64,000 nt of DNA. Source: Ceratopteris richardii (Eukaryota > Streptophyta > Polypodiopsida > Polypodiales > Pteridaceae). Positions 10,582 to 21,891 of the stretch are shown here, piece by piece. The stretch spans positions 83,098,728-83,162,727 of the forward strand of contig CM035417.1 in NCBI GenBank assembly GCA_020310875.1. Direction: 5' to 3'. Numbering within the stretch: the stretch's first letter is position 1; each line of letters opens with the position of its first letter. Position numbers and translations under genes: made by a program. Below the pieces are notes generated by a model. It did not search any database. It was given only the letters and a program-made list of their open reading frames with translations, and was not told the DNA's origin.

Positions 10582-11853
10582 TGTTGGAGCAAGTCTATGA
10601 CAAGCCTAAGTATTGGCTTGAGTCTCACAAAGTCATTAAAGAAGCTTCAAAATGAAGACTATGTAAAGTTCACTCGTGAACTACCTCTTGTAACTTTTGA
10701 AGAGTTTACTTAATGTAAAAGTAAGAGAATCTTAAGTGGTTGAGCCCACATGATCAAGAATGGAAAGAGGAGCCACGAATTCGTGATTTGTGGTAGGTAG
10801 AGAATCAAATCAATCATTGATTGATTGGAGAGTGATTGAGGGAAGTTAGCCTCCCAAACTCAACTATAAATAGATGGCAGTTTTAGTCATGGTTAGAGAG
10901 ACCTATGTGAAGACCTCCAAGAGCTGAGCTTTATGCCATATCAAGGTGTGATTACAAGGCACACATATGTATCAGTAAGTCATTGTATTGTACAAGCAAT
11001 ATACTTTCATTTTCATGATTATTTGAGTTCATCTTTCCATGTTCTTGTGATGTGTACTACTCACTGCCATTACTTCAGTTTTTCTCAGTCAGCTTGCAGA
11101 GATTGTTTCTATGCACTTGGTTCATCATTTTCAGTGATTTAACTTGGTAAAGTTAGCTCTATAAGGCTACTATATGCTCACAAATTTTCATGTCATTTGG
11201 ATGTTGGAATCTTCAGTTATGTTCATTTGAAGTCAACAGGGTATGTTCATCTTCACTTCTCTGTCAGGTACCTGACTTTTTCAGTCATCTTGTCAGAGTC
11301 ATTTCTCAGTGTTTACTCATCCAAATTCCGTGATTTCAAGCTTGTTGGATTCAGCTTACTGTCTAGTATAAGCATACAAATTTGCATTATCATTGGATTC
11401 TTACATCTTGAGTTATGTTAATTTTTCTACTCACTGGTCTATTTCTGTAGCAGCCCGTAAAAATCGGGATGATGTCATCACTTGTTAAAAGTCATTCTCA
11501 GTGTGTGGTTTGTTATTTTTGATGAGATTACTCTCTAAAGTTAGCTCTTTAAGCTACCTAGCCTTCCCCAAGAGGAATTAATCTAATTGCTGCTGTGCTC
11601 AAAGAATTATGTAAAACACTGGACAGGTGTATCAACCAAGAATAGCAAGTTTTCACCTCTGAGCTAACTCCAACTTATCTGTTTTTGATCTATCTTTTTG
11701 AGAGTGATCTTCCAAGGTACATAGCGTGTCTAATACATCCATTGGCTAGCTAAAAGGGCCCACCATCTACTCCTGGAGTTCATTTGGCTGGTGTAGAGCA
11801 AAGATTTTGCAACACCTCTTCATCTTCAACACATACCTATCCATCTCTTCACA
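10582..11853 (+). repeat. CA 5' LTR
   Basis: Starts TGTTGGAGCAAG, ends CTCTTCACA, followed after one base by the PBS. It has a TATA box at 10865 and a near-perfect AATCAATCA/TGATTGATT inverted repeat around 10806-10826 upstream of it. Its partner is at 16121-17391. Confidence 0.96.
10865..10873 (+). promoter_or_regulatory. TATA box of CA 5' LTR
   Basis: TATAAATAG lies about 285 bp into the LTR and is conserved in the 3' LTR (16404-16412) and in CB. It would set the U3/R boundary shortly downstream. Confidence 0.7.
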
Positions 11854-11854
11854 G

Positions 11855-11866
11855 TGGTATCAGAGC
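11855..11866 (+). promoter_or_regulatory. CA primer-binding site, initiator tRNA-Met
   Basis: TGGTATCAGAGC, one base after the LTR end, is the standard plant copia PBS complementary to the initiator tRNA-Met 3' end. Confidence 0.95.
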
Positions 11867-11879
11867 AAGGTTGGACAAC

Positions 11880-14800
11880 ATGGCAGATGGATTTCCTTCA
11901 TCAATTGACAAATTGGACAGAGGTAACTACTCAGCTTGGTCATTAAGAATGGAAGCTTATCTCCAAGGTAGAAGTTTATATGGTTATGTGGCTGGAGATG
12001 AAGTTATGCCAAGTTTCAGGAACAAAAGTCAACCAACACAAGAAGAGCAAGAAAGATTGAGCACATGGTGCTCCAAGGATGCACTTGCAAGGTCTTATCT
12101 CCTCAACTCTATCTCAGATTTTTTGTTGCCTCACATTAGAAGTTGTAAGACATCTTAGGAAGTGTGGGATGCACTTGAAGCTTTCTTTGCTTCAAGTACT
12201 AAAGCTAGGAAGCATCAACTATGGCTGGATTTCACAACTCTCAAGAAGGCTCCCAAACAAAATGTGACTGATTTTGTCACAAAGCTCAAGGACATAGCAG
12301 ATCAGTTGGGAAGCATTGGAGAGGTAATAGATGAAGAGCAAATTGTAAGGCAGGTCATCAATGGCTTGAAGGCAGATGACAAGTGGGAAGCATTCACCAC
12401 AGCTATGGATTTGTACATGGACATGCATGTACCTGATTTCAACACACTCATTGGACAATTACTTACTCAAGAGGCAAAGCTTATCAAAAATGGAGAAAGC
12501 TCTAAAGGTAATCAATCTTCAGCTTTATACACGGATAAAAGCAAGTCTAAAGATAACAAAGGAAAGGCAAAGAAAGTGGATGATGAAGCAGGTACATATC
12601 AAGCTAACTATGCAGGTAGAGGAAGACATGGCAGAGGTAGAGGAAGAGGAGGTAGACAAGGCAGGGGGAGATCCCAAGACTCCAACTCATGTTCTATTTG
12701 TGGATTAACTAATCATACAACTGAAAATTGCTTTAGGAATTCCAGGAATCAAAGAGGCAGAGGATACAATAGAGGAAGTTATGGCTACTCAAGAGGAAGG
12801 TTCAACAACTACCATGGCAACTACAACAACTACAATCATTCAAACTATCAAGGAGGCTACAAAGGAAGGAGAGACTACAATAACTACACAGAAGACTCAA
12901 ACAAAGAGGATTCATTATTGATCATGAACATGGCTATGCCACAAGGTAAATCTGATGAGCATATTTTCTACATAGATTCAGGTTGTTGAAATCATGTGGC
13001 AGGAAATGTGGCACTCCTATCAGATTTAGAAGATCCAAGGAATAAGCATGAGGTACAAACAGGAGATGATACAAAACATCCTGTGGAGAAAATAGGCAAT
13101 GTCAAAGCACCTGATGGAAACATCAACCTACTCAGTAAGGTACTCTATGTCCCTACCATTACAAAGAATTTGATAAGTGTTGGGCAGATAGTAGAGAAAG
13201 GGTTGCAAGTCAGGTTCACAAAGGCAGGAGCATTTGTTGAAGATCCAAGTCAAGGATTCAGAAGAATTGCAAAAGGTGAAAAGACAGGTAGATTGTTCAC
13301 ATTTGAATTACAGGACACTAGAAACATTGCTCTCTTTAATTATGGCAGTCAGACACTCACAGAATTGGAAGTATGGCACAAAAGGTTAGCACATATTGGT
13401 GAAAGGTCATTAAAGCAAATTTGCAGGGACCAAAGTGTACTTGGACTCCCTAACTTGTCAAAACAACATATGATTTATAAGTGCAGTGCATGTCAGTTTG
13501 GAAAGTCTCACAGGTTACCATTCATGAAGAAAGGTTATATGCATGGAGATCTCTTGGAGTTGGTTCATACAGATGTATGGGGACCAAGCAAGGAAGCTTC
13601 AATATCAGGATCAAGGTATTATGTTTCCTTTATTGATGATTGCAGCAGATGGACTATCCTATTCTTTATGAAACACAAAGATGAAGTTTTTTCATGTTTC
13701 AAAAGATATTTGGCTCTTGTGGAGAATCAAACAGGTAAATCACTAAAAAGGCTAAGGTCAGATGGAGGGGGAGAATACTTCTCCCATGAGTTTGATTCTT
13801 TTCTTCAAGAAAGAGGAATCAAAAGAGAGGTAACTACAAGGTACACTCCTGAGCAAAATGGAGTGGCAGAAAGGAGGAATAGGACAATTGTTGAAGCTGC
13901 AAGGTCTATGTTAAATGAAAAGCATTTACCTAATTACTTATGGGCTGAGGCTGTATCTACAGCCACTTACTTGATTAACAGGTTGCCTTCAAAATCCCTT
14001 GATGGGATGACTCCATATGAGGCTTGGAATGGAAGAAGACCAAGTTTAGATCATTGTAAAATTTTTGGATGTATTGCTTTTGCTCATGTTCCTTCACAGG
14101 TTAGAGGCAAGATGGATCCAAAAGCAGAAAGGTGTGTATTTATTGGATATGACAACAATCAAAAGGGCTACAGGTTATACAACCCTACCAACAAAGGATT
14201 CTTGGTAAGCAGAGATGTAGTTTTTGATGAGAACAATTCATGGTATGAAGATTCATGCAGGAAGATCAATTTACCATATGATCTTGAAGAAGATTTTCCA
14301 AAGCTTGGTAGAGAACAATCAAAGATTGAAGAACAAGACACCTCAGAGGATGATGAAGAATGTCAGATGGAAAAGATCAAAGCATGGAAGTCTAAAGGTA
14401 AAGCAAAATTGCAGGAACTTGGACATGAGGCAGAATCATCACATCATGGCCTAAGAAGATCTATGAGGGAAAAGAAAAAACCAGAAAGGTATGGATTTGA
14501 CACCTCATTAGTAACTAAACATTCTATCTACATAGCACAGGACATAAACCAAGAGGAGCCATCATCATTTGAAGAGGCCAAAGCAAAAACAGAATGGAAG
14601 CATGCAATGAAGGAAGAGATTGAAGCACTCGAGGAAAACAACACTTGGGATTTGGTGCCCAAGACTTCATCCATGAAGGTAATAGGCTCAAGATGGGTCT
14701 ATAAACTCAAGAAGAATTTTGATGGTTCCATTAACAGGTATAAGGCAAGGCTTGTAGCAAAAGGCTTTGCACAAACTCAGGGAATTGATTATGAGGAGAC

Positions 14801-16088
14801 ATTCTCTCCTGTGGCAAAGATGCCTACTATTAGGGTTTTGCTTAGTATTGCCTCTTCCAAGAATTGGAAGATACTTCAACTAGATGTAAAGAATGCATTC
14901 TTGAATGGTTGGATAACAGAAGAGGTATATATGGCACAACCACCTGGTTTTGAGAGTCAAGTTTATCCTGATTATGTGTGTAAACTTAACAAAGCATTGT
15001 ATGGTCTCAAGCAAGCTCCAAGAGCTTGGAATTTCAGGCTTGTTTCATTCTTGCAGGACAAAGGCTTTCAACCAAGCAAAGCAGATCCTTCACTCTTTAT
15101 TAAAAAGAGTAATTCCGAGGTCATCTACCTATGTGTATATGTAGATGATATTATATTGACAGGAAATGATGCAGATGGTATGAAGAAGATCAAAGATCAG
15201 ATGAGAGAAGAGTTCAAGATAAGTGATTTGGGTTCACTTACCTACTTCCTAGGTTTGGAAGTTGTCTACAAAGATCATGGTTTGTTTCTCACTCAAAGAA
15301 AGTACATTAAGGACATGTTGGCAAAATTCAAGATGCAAGATTGTAAGATTGCAGGTACTCCAATGGAGGTTAATCACAAATTGAGCTCACATGAAGGTGA
15401 ACTCATAGAGGACATCACATCATATCAAAGTCTAGCGGGTAGTCTCAACTATGCCACATTGACAAGAGTAGATATATGTTACAGTGTAAGTGTGCTAAGC
15501 CAATTTATGCACACACCAAGGAAACCACATATGGATGCTGCCAAAAGGATACTCAAATATCTCAAAGGAACCATAAATGAAGGACTTTACTATCCTTATG
15601 TATCTGATTTAGGTTTGAAGCTATTTTCTGATGCAGATTGGGCTGGCTCCAAGGAAGATAGAAGGAGCACTTCAGGTTATCTTACCTTTGCAGGTTCAAA
15701 GCTTATTTCATGGTCATCCAAGAAGCAACCCACAGTTGCTCTCTCTTCTACTGAAGCTGAATATAGAGGTCTTGCCATAGCTACACAGGAAGCTATGTGG
15801 ATGAAGACATTGTTCAAAGATCTTGGATTGGAGTTTGGAACTCCAACTATTTTTGGTGACAATATGAGTTCTATTCACTTGGCTGCTAATCCTATTTTTC
15901 ATGCAAGGACTAAACATATTGAAGTTCATTATCATTATGTACGAGAGAAGATCCTAAGCAAGGAGATTCAAATATCATATGTGTCCACTCATCAACAATG
16001 TGCAGATATTCTAACTAAAGCATTGGATGGTACAAAGCTTTGCAAATTCAAGGCTATGATTGGTTTGCAGGTAATCTTGGAAGATTGA
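11880..16088 (+). pseudogene. gag-pol: CA gag-pol polyprotein, two in-frame stops
   Basis: A single frame of about 1,402 codons starts at ATG 11880 just after the PBS. Gag carries the zinc knuckle CSICGLTNHTTENC and a Gly/Arg/Tyr/Asn-rich stretch (about 12600-12900). Protease has DSG around 12978-12986. Integrase has an HHCC region (about 13370-13500) and the triad Asp 13572, Asp 13761, Glu 13869. RT has YVDD at 15138-15149. RNase H (15600-15950) has DADWAGS and the STEAEY motif. Two stops break it: TAG at 12156-12158, where CB reads CAG, and TGA at 12987-12989, one codon past the protease DSGC, where CB reads TCA. Otherwise the frame is intact, which fits the low LTR divergence. The product would form cytoplasmic virus-like particles. 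Confidence 0.96.
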
Positions 16089-16109
16089 AGACCTCAAGCA
16101 TACTTGGCT

Positions 16110-16120
16110 TGAGGGGGAGC
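16110..16120 (+). promoter_or_regulatory. CA polypurine tract
   Basis: TGAGGGGGAGC abuts the 3' LTR start, the site for plus-strand priming. Confidence 0.85.
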
Positions 16121-17391
16121 TGTTGGAGCAAGTCTATGACAAGCCTAAGTATTGGCTTGAGTCTCACAAAGTCATTAACGAAGCTTCAAAATGAAGACTA
16201 TGTAAAGTTCACTCGTGAACTACCTCTTGTAACTTTTGAAGAGTTTACTTAATGTAAAAGTAAGAGAATCTTAAGTGGTTGAGCCCACATGATCAAGAAT
16301 GGAAAGAGGAGCCACGAATTCGTGATTTGTGGTAGGTAGAGAATCAAATCAATCATTGATTGATTGGAGAGTGATTGAGGGAAGTTAGCCTCCCAAACTC
16401 AACTATAAATAGATGGCAGTTTTAGTCGTGGTTAGAGAGACCTATGTGAAGACCTCCAAGAGCTGAGCTTTATGCCATATCAAGGTGTGATTACAAGGCA
16501 CACATATGTATCAGTAAGTCATTGTATTGTACAAGCAATATACTTTCATTTTCATGATTATTTGAGTTCATCTTTCCATGTTCTTGTGATGTGTACTACT
16601 CACTGCCATTACTTCAGTTTTTCTCAGTCAGCTTGCAGAGATTGTTTCTCTGCACTTGGTTCATCATTTTCAGTGATTTAACTTGGTAAAGTTAGCTCTA
16701 TAAGGCTACTATATGCTCACAAATTTTCATGTCATTTGGATGTTGGAATCTTCAGTTATGTTCATTTGAAGTTAACAGGGTATGTTCATCTTCACTTCTC
16801 TGTCAGGTACCCGACTTTTTCAGTCATCTTGTCAGAGTCATTTCTCAGTGTTTACTCATCCAAATTCAGTGATTTTAAGCTTGTTGGATTTAGCTTACTG
16901 TCTAGTATAAGCATTCAAATTTTCATGATCATTGGATTCTTACATCTTGAGTTATGTTAATTTTTCTACTCACTGGTCTATTTCTGTAGCAGCCCGTGAA
17001 AATCGGGATGATGTCATCACTTGTTAAAAGTCATTCTCAGTGTGTGGTTTGTTATTTTTGATGAGATTACTCTCTAAAGTTAGATCTTTAAGCTACCTAG
17101 CCTTCCCCAAGAGGAATTAATCTAATTGCTGCTATGCTCAGAGAATTATGTAAAACACTGGACAGGTGTATCAACCAAGAATAGCAAGTTTTCACCTCTG
17201 AGCTAACTCCAACTTATCTGTTTTGATCTATCTTTTTGAGAGTGATCTTCCAAGGTACATAGGGTGTCTAATACATCCATTGGCAAGCTAAAAGGGCCCA
17301 CCATCTACTCCTGGAGTTCATTTGGCTGGTGTAGAGCAAAGATTTTGCAACACCTCTTCATCTTCAACACATACCTATCCATCTCTTCACA
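16121..17391 (+). repeat. CA 3' LTR
   Basis: Starts TGTTGGAGCAAG after the polypurine tract and ends CTCTTCACA at 17391, next to the duplication AAATT. It is nearly identical to the 5' LTR. Confidence 0.96.
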
Positions 17392-19011
17392 AAATTGACA
17401 TGCACTGCACTTATAAATCATATGTTGTTTTGACAAATTAGGAAGTCCAAGTACAGTTTGGTCCCTGCAGATTTGCTTTAATGACCTTTCACCAATATGT
17501 GCTAACCTTTTGTGCCATACTTCCAATTCTGTGAGTGTCTGACTACCATAATTAAAGAGAGCAATGTTTCTAGTGTCCTGTAATTCAAATGTGAACAATC
17601 TACCTGTCTTTTCACCTTTTGCAATTCTTTTGAATCCTTGACTTGGATCTTCAACAAATGCTCTTGCTTTTGTGAACCTGACTTGCAACCCTTTCTCTAC
17701 TATCTGCCCAACACTTATCAAATTCTTTGTAATGGTAGGGACATAGAGTACCTTACTGAGTAGGTTGATGTTTCCATCAGGTGCTTTGACATTGCCTATT
17801 TTCTCCACAGGATGTTTTGTATCATCTCCTGTTTGTACCTCATGCTTATTCCTTGGATCTTCTAAATCTGATAGGAGTGCCACATTTCCTGCCACATGAT
17901 TTGAACAACCTGAATCTATGTAGAAAACATGCTCATCAGATTTACCTTGTGGCATAGCCATGTTCATGATCAATAATGAATCCTCTTTGTTTGAGTCTTC
18001 TGTGTAGTTATTGTAGTCTCTCCTTCCTTTGTAGCCTCCTTGATAGTTTGAATGATTGTAGTTGTTGTAGTTGCCATGGTAGTTGTTGAACCTTCCTCTT
18101 GAGTAGCCATAACTTCCTCTATTGTATCCTCTGCCTCTTTGATTCGTGGAATTCCTAAAGCAATTTTCAGTTGTATGATTAGTTAATCCACAAATAGAAC
18201 ATGAGTTGGAGTCTTGGGATCTCCCCCTGCCTTGTCTACCTCCTCTTCCTCTACCTCTGCCATGTCTTCCTCTACCTGCATAGTTAGCTTGATATGTACC
18301 TGCTTCATCATCCACTTTCTTTGCCTTTCCTTTGTTATCTTTAGACTTGCTTTTATCCGTGTATAAAGCTGAAGATTGATTACCTTTAGAGCTTTCTCCA
18401 TTTTTGATAAGCTTTGCCTCTTGAGTAAGTAGTTGTCCAATGAGTGTGTTGAAATCAGGTACATGCATGTCCATGTACAAATCCATAGCTGTGGTGAATG
18501 CTTCCCACTTATCATCTGCCTTCAAGCCATTGATCACCTGCCTTACAATTTGGTCTTCATCTATTACCTCTCCAATGCTTCCCAACTGATCTGCTATGTC
18601 CTTGAGCTTTGTGACAAAATCAGTCACATTTTGTTTGGGAGCCTTCTTGAGAGTTGTGAACTCCAGCCATAGTTGATGCTTCCTAGCTTTGGTACTTGAA
18701 GAAAAGAAAGCTTCAAGTGCATCCCACACTTCCTGAGATGTCTTACAACTTCTAATGTGAGGCAACAAAAAATCTGAGATAGAGGTGAGGAGATAAGACC
18801 TTGCAAGTGCATCCTTGGAGCACCATGTGCTCAATCTTTCTTGCTCTTCTTGTGTTGGTTGACTTTTGTTCCTGAAACTTGGCATAACTTCATCTCCAGC
18901 CACATAACCATATAAACTTCTACCTTGGAGATAAGCTTCCATCCTTAATGACCAAGCTGAGTAGCTACCTCTATCCAATTTGTCAATTGATGAAGGAAAT
19001 CCATCTGCCAT
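17392..19011 (-). CDS. gag-pol: CB gag, protease and integrase N-terminus (interrupted by CA)
   Basis: ATG at 19011 opens a frame of 540 codons with no stop before the CA insertion; the two stops of CA are CAG and TCA here. It contains gag with zinc knuckle CSICGLTNHTTENC, the protease DSGCSNH motif and the integrase HHCC region up to CSACQF. Beyond 17391 the frame reads about 30 meaningless codons into the CA LTR. It represents about 40% of the polyprotein. Its near identity to CA shows both came from the same recently active copia family. Confidence 0.93.
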
Positions 19012-19024
19012 GTTGTCCAACCTT

Positions 19025-19036
19025 GCTCTGATACCA
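19025..19036 (-). promoter_or_regulatory. CB primer-binding site, initiator tRNA-Met
   Basis: The reverse complement is TGGTATCAGAGC, one base from the LTR end, identical to the CA site. Confidence 0.94.
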
Positions 19037-19037
19037 C

Positions 19038-20310
19038 TGTGAAGAGATGGATAGGTATGTGCTTGAAGATGAAGAGGTGTTGCAAAATCCTTGATCTACA
19101 CCAGCCAAATGAAGTCCAGGAGTATATGGTGGGCCCTTTTAGCTTGCCAATGGATGTATTAGACACCCTATGTACCTTGGAAGATCACTCTCAAAAAGAT
19201 AAATCAAAACAGATAAGTTGGAGTTAGCTCAGAGGTGAAAACTTGCTATTCTTGGTTCATACACCTGTCCAGTGTTTTACATAATTCTCTGAGCACAGCA
19301 GCAATTAGCTCAATTCCTCTTGGGGAAGTCTAGGCAACTTAAAGAGCTAACTTTCAAGAGTAATCTCATCAAAAATAATGAACCACACACTGAGAATGAG
19401 TTCTAACAAGTGATGACATCATCCCGATTTTCACGGGCTGCTACAGAAATAGACCAGTGAGCAGAAAAATCAACATAACTCAAAAATGTATAAATCCAAT
19501 GATTATGAAAATTTGTATGGTTATACTAGACAGTAAGCTAAATCCAACAAGCTTTAAATCACTGAATTTGGATAAGTAAACACTGAGAAATGGCTCTGAC
19601 AAGATGAGTGAAAAAGTCGGGTACCTGACAGAGAAGTGAAGATGAACAGTCCCTGTTGACTTGAAATGAACATAACTGAAGATTGCAACATTCAAATGAC
19701 ATGAAAATTTGTGAGCATATAGTAGACTTATAGAGCTAACTTTACCAAGTTAAATCACTGAAAATGATGCACCAAGCTCAGAGAAAACATCTCTGCAAGC
19801 TCACTGAGAAAACTGAGAGTAATGGTAGTGAGTAGTACACTTCACAAGAACATGGAAAGATGAACTCAAATAATCATGAAAATGAAAGTATATTGCTTGT
19901 ACAATACAATGACTTACTGATACATATGTGTGCCTTGTAATCACACCTTGATATGGCATAAAGCTCAGCTCTTGGAGGTCTTCACATAGGTCTCTCTAAC
20001 CACGACTAAAACTGCCATCTATTTATAGTTGAGTTTGGGAGGCTAACTTCCCTCAATCACTCTCCAATCAATCAATGATTGATTTGATTCTCTACCTACC
20101 ACAAATCATGAATTCGTGGCTCCTCTTTCCATTCTTGATCAAGTGGACTCAACCACTTAAGATTCTCTTACTTTTACATTAAGTAAACTCTTCAAAAGTT
20201 ACAAGAGGTAGTTCACAAGTGAACTTTACATAGTCTTCTTTTTAAAGCTTCTTCTAAGACTTTGTGAGACTCAAGCCAATACTTAGGCTTGTCATAGACT
20301 TGCTCCAACA
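19038..20310 (-). repeat. CB 5' LTR
   Basis: Reverse-complement ends TGTTGGAGCAAG and CTCTTCACA match the CA LTRs over their whole length, with more differences than the CA pair shows within itself. The TATA motif is conserved (about 20025-20033, minus strand). Confidence 0.94.
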
Positions 20311-20806
20311 CTGCGAAGTTGTTGGGTGAGGTCTGTAAAATTGTGCTAGTGCGCTAACACTGCAAAGTATAGTGCTGTCTTCAGTGTTGAAATCTGTCAT
20401 CATACGGTAAGGGTTAAGTTGCAATAAGGGATCTTGAGTTGCATAATGGGTCTTTAGTGCGGTGTAATTGAACGATTTAGTTCTCTGTGTTTCGGACGAT
20501 GAGCGGATTATGGTACCTACCTGGTAAGGATTGAACCCTTACCCTGGTCTCTGATATCTTCAGTAAGTTTATCACTGCAGTATTTTAGTGTATTCATTAC
20601 ATGATGGCCGAGCTAAGACGTGAACAGTGATTGTCTGAGTATAACGGAATCTTACTAGAGTTTCACTATCTCTCTGTATCTAAAGTGGTTGTATTTGGGA
20701 ACTAAGTAAAGCGCCTCTGTCTAACAGACCCCTACCACTCCCAAGAACCCACTTAGGTGCTTAGATGCGCTTCTGACAGTTAGACTCGCGTTTTATGCAT
20801 TTAACA
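20311..20806 (+). repeat. G3 LTR fragment (3' part)
   Basis: Aligns in plus orientation with the last ~500 bp of the full G3 LTR, ending TTTAACA. Its 5' part was separated by CB. It is followed by seven bases (CTAAGAG) and then by a complete G3 LTR, so two G3 LTRs lie head to tail here with no internal region between them. Confidence 0.92.
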
Positions 20807-20813
20807 CTAAGAG

Positions 20814-21708
20814 TGTTAGTCGGCCGCCGGATTGGCAAATGTAAAACTGAATCTTGTGTTCGCACGCGCGAAAAGTGGTTACACAACAGTTGTAATTTCT
20901 TATATAAAGCAATGTAAAGAGATGCTCAGAGATGACGAGTCGTGGAATCACCAGACTGTTCGTCTGGATGATTGTCTGAAGCGTTACTGTAACTTTGTTT
21001 GTAAAACTTCTGAGTTTTTCTGAGTAATCCGTTACCTCCTTGTTTGTATCTGTTGTCTGTGTCTGTTATCTCTTAATCTTTGTTGTGGTTGTGAGTGTTA
21101 TTCATCATACAGTAACTCATCGAACTGTTGTCTGAAGTGAATCGTCTGCAAATCCTTGTTGCAATCGTGTGTTAAGAGCGCGTATTGGGTTAGTACTAGT
21201 TCTTGGAATGTCCTGCCAAGTTGTTGGGTGAGGTCTGTAGAATTGTGATAGTGTGCTAACACTACAAAGTATAGTGCTGTCTTCAGTGTTGAAATTTGTC
21301 ATCATACGGTAAGGGTTAAGTTGCAGTAAGGGATCTTGAGTTGCATAATGGGTCTTTAGTGCGGTGTAATTGAACGATTTAGTTCTCTGTGTTTCGGACG
21401 ATGAGCGGATTGCGGTACCTACCTGGTAAGGATTGAACCCTTACCCTTGTCTCTGATATCTTCAATAAGTTTATCACTGTAGTATTTTAGTGTATTCATT
21501 ACATGATGGCTGAGCTAAGATGTGAACAGTGATTGTCTGAGTATAACGGAATCTTACTAGAGTTCCAGTATCTCTCTGTATCTGAAGTGGTTGTATTTGG
21601 GAACCAAGTAAAGGGCCTCTGTCTAACAGACTCCTACCACTCCCAAGAACCAACTTAGGTGCTTAGATGCGTTTCTGACAGTTAAAGTCGCGTTTTAAGC
21701 ATTTAACA
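20814..21708 (+). repeat. G3 5' LTR
   Basis: TGTTAGTCGGCCGCC to GCATTTAACA, about 895 bp. A TATA box TATATAAAG lies at 20901-20909, only about 90 bp into the LTR, so U3 is short and R-U5 long. Related copies are at 20311-20806, 29863-30752 and 37029-39189. Confidence 0.94.
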
Positions 21709-21709
21709 C

Positions 21710-21727
21710 TGGCGCCGTCTGTGGGAA
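21710..21727 (+). promoter_or_regulatory. G3 primer-binding site
   Basis: TGGCGCCGTCTGTGGGAA begins two bases after the LTR end and is conserved in the inverted copy (37010-37027). The TGG start is tRNA-CCA complementary; I cannot confidently name the tRNA. Confidence 0.8.
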
Positions 21728-21810
21728 GGTGGCATCAAGATTGCCGTTTATCTGTCGAAAGTGTTATCAAGATTGCCATTTGTGTGTGGGAAGGTGGCAA
21801 CAGATCAAAT
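21728..21810 (+). repeat. Short leader minisatellite of G3
   Basis: An ATCAAGATTGCC-containing unit of about 35-40 bp occurs about twice here and about four times in the inverted copy (36885-37009), so the number of units just after the PBS varies between copies. Confidence 0.7.
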
Positions 21811-21891
21811 TGTTGCAAACCTGTTATGGAAACGTGACTGTAAATTTTTTTTTTTTCAGTAATAGTACGCGATTAGTACAAAAGAAGATAC

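Larger units (their letters stand above)
10582..17391 (+). mobile_element. Complete Ty1/copia element CA inserted in CB
   Basis: This is a full-length element of about 6.8 kb with two LTRs of about 1.27 kb, an initiator tRNA-Met PBS, a single gag-pol frame, a polypurine tract, and a target duplication AAATT at 10577-10581 and 17392-17396. The order PR-IN-RT-RNase H is copia-type. By eye the two LTRs differ at about 17 substitutions plus one 1-bp indel, roughly 1.4%. It landed in the integrase region of a closely related copia copy (CB) in opposite orientation, so the pair forms an inverted repeat of related sequence. Confidence 0.96.
17392..20310 (-). mobile_element. Ty1/copia element CB, 5' part
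   Basis: A minus-strand copia of the same family as CA: 5' LTR at 20310-19038, PBS, gag, protease and the start of integrase, then interrupted at 17392 by CA. It continues at 10581-10436 and is cut again by G1. Its right LTR edge meets G3 LTR sequence at 20311, within a CTGC.AAGTTG motif that is continuous in intact G3 LTRs. CB therefore inserted into an existing G3 LTR; the duplication would be CTGCG, with its partner off-window. Confidence 0.93.

Noticed and set aside
10933..11421. Short conserved frames inside copia LTRs
   Set aside because: They recur only because the LTR is repeated; no domain, and they differ by frame-altering changes between copies.
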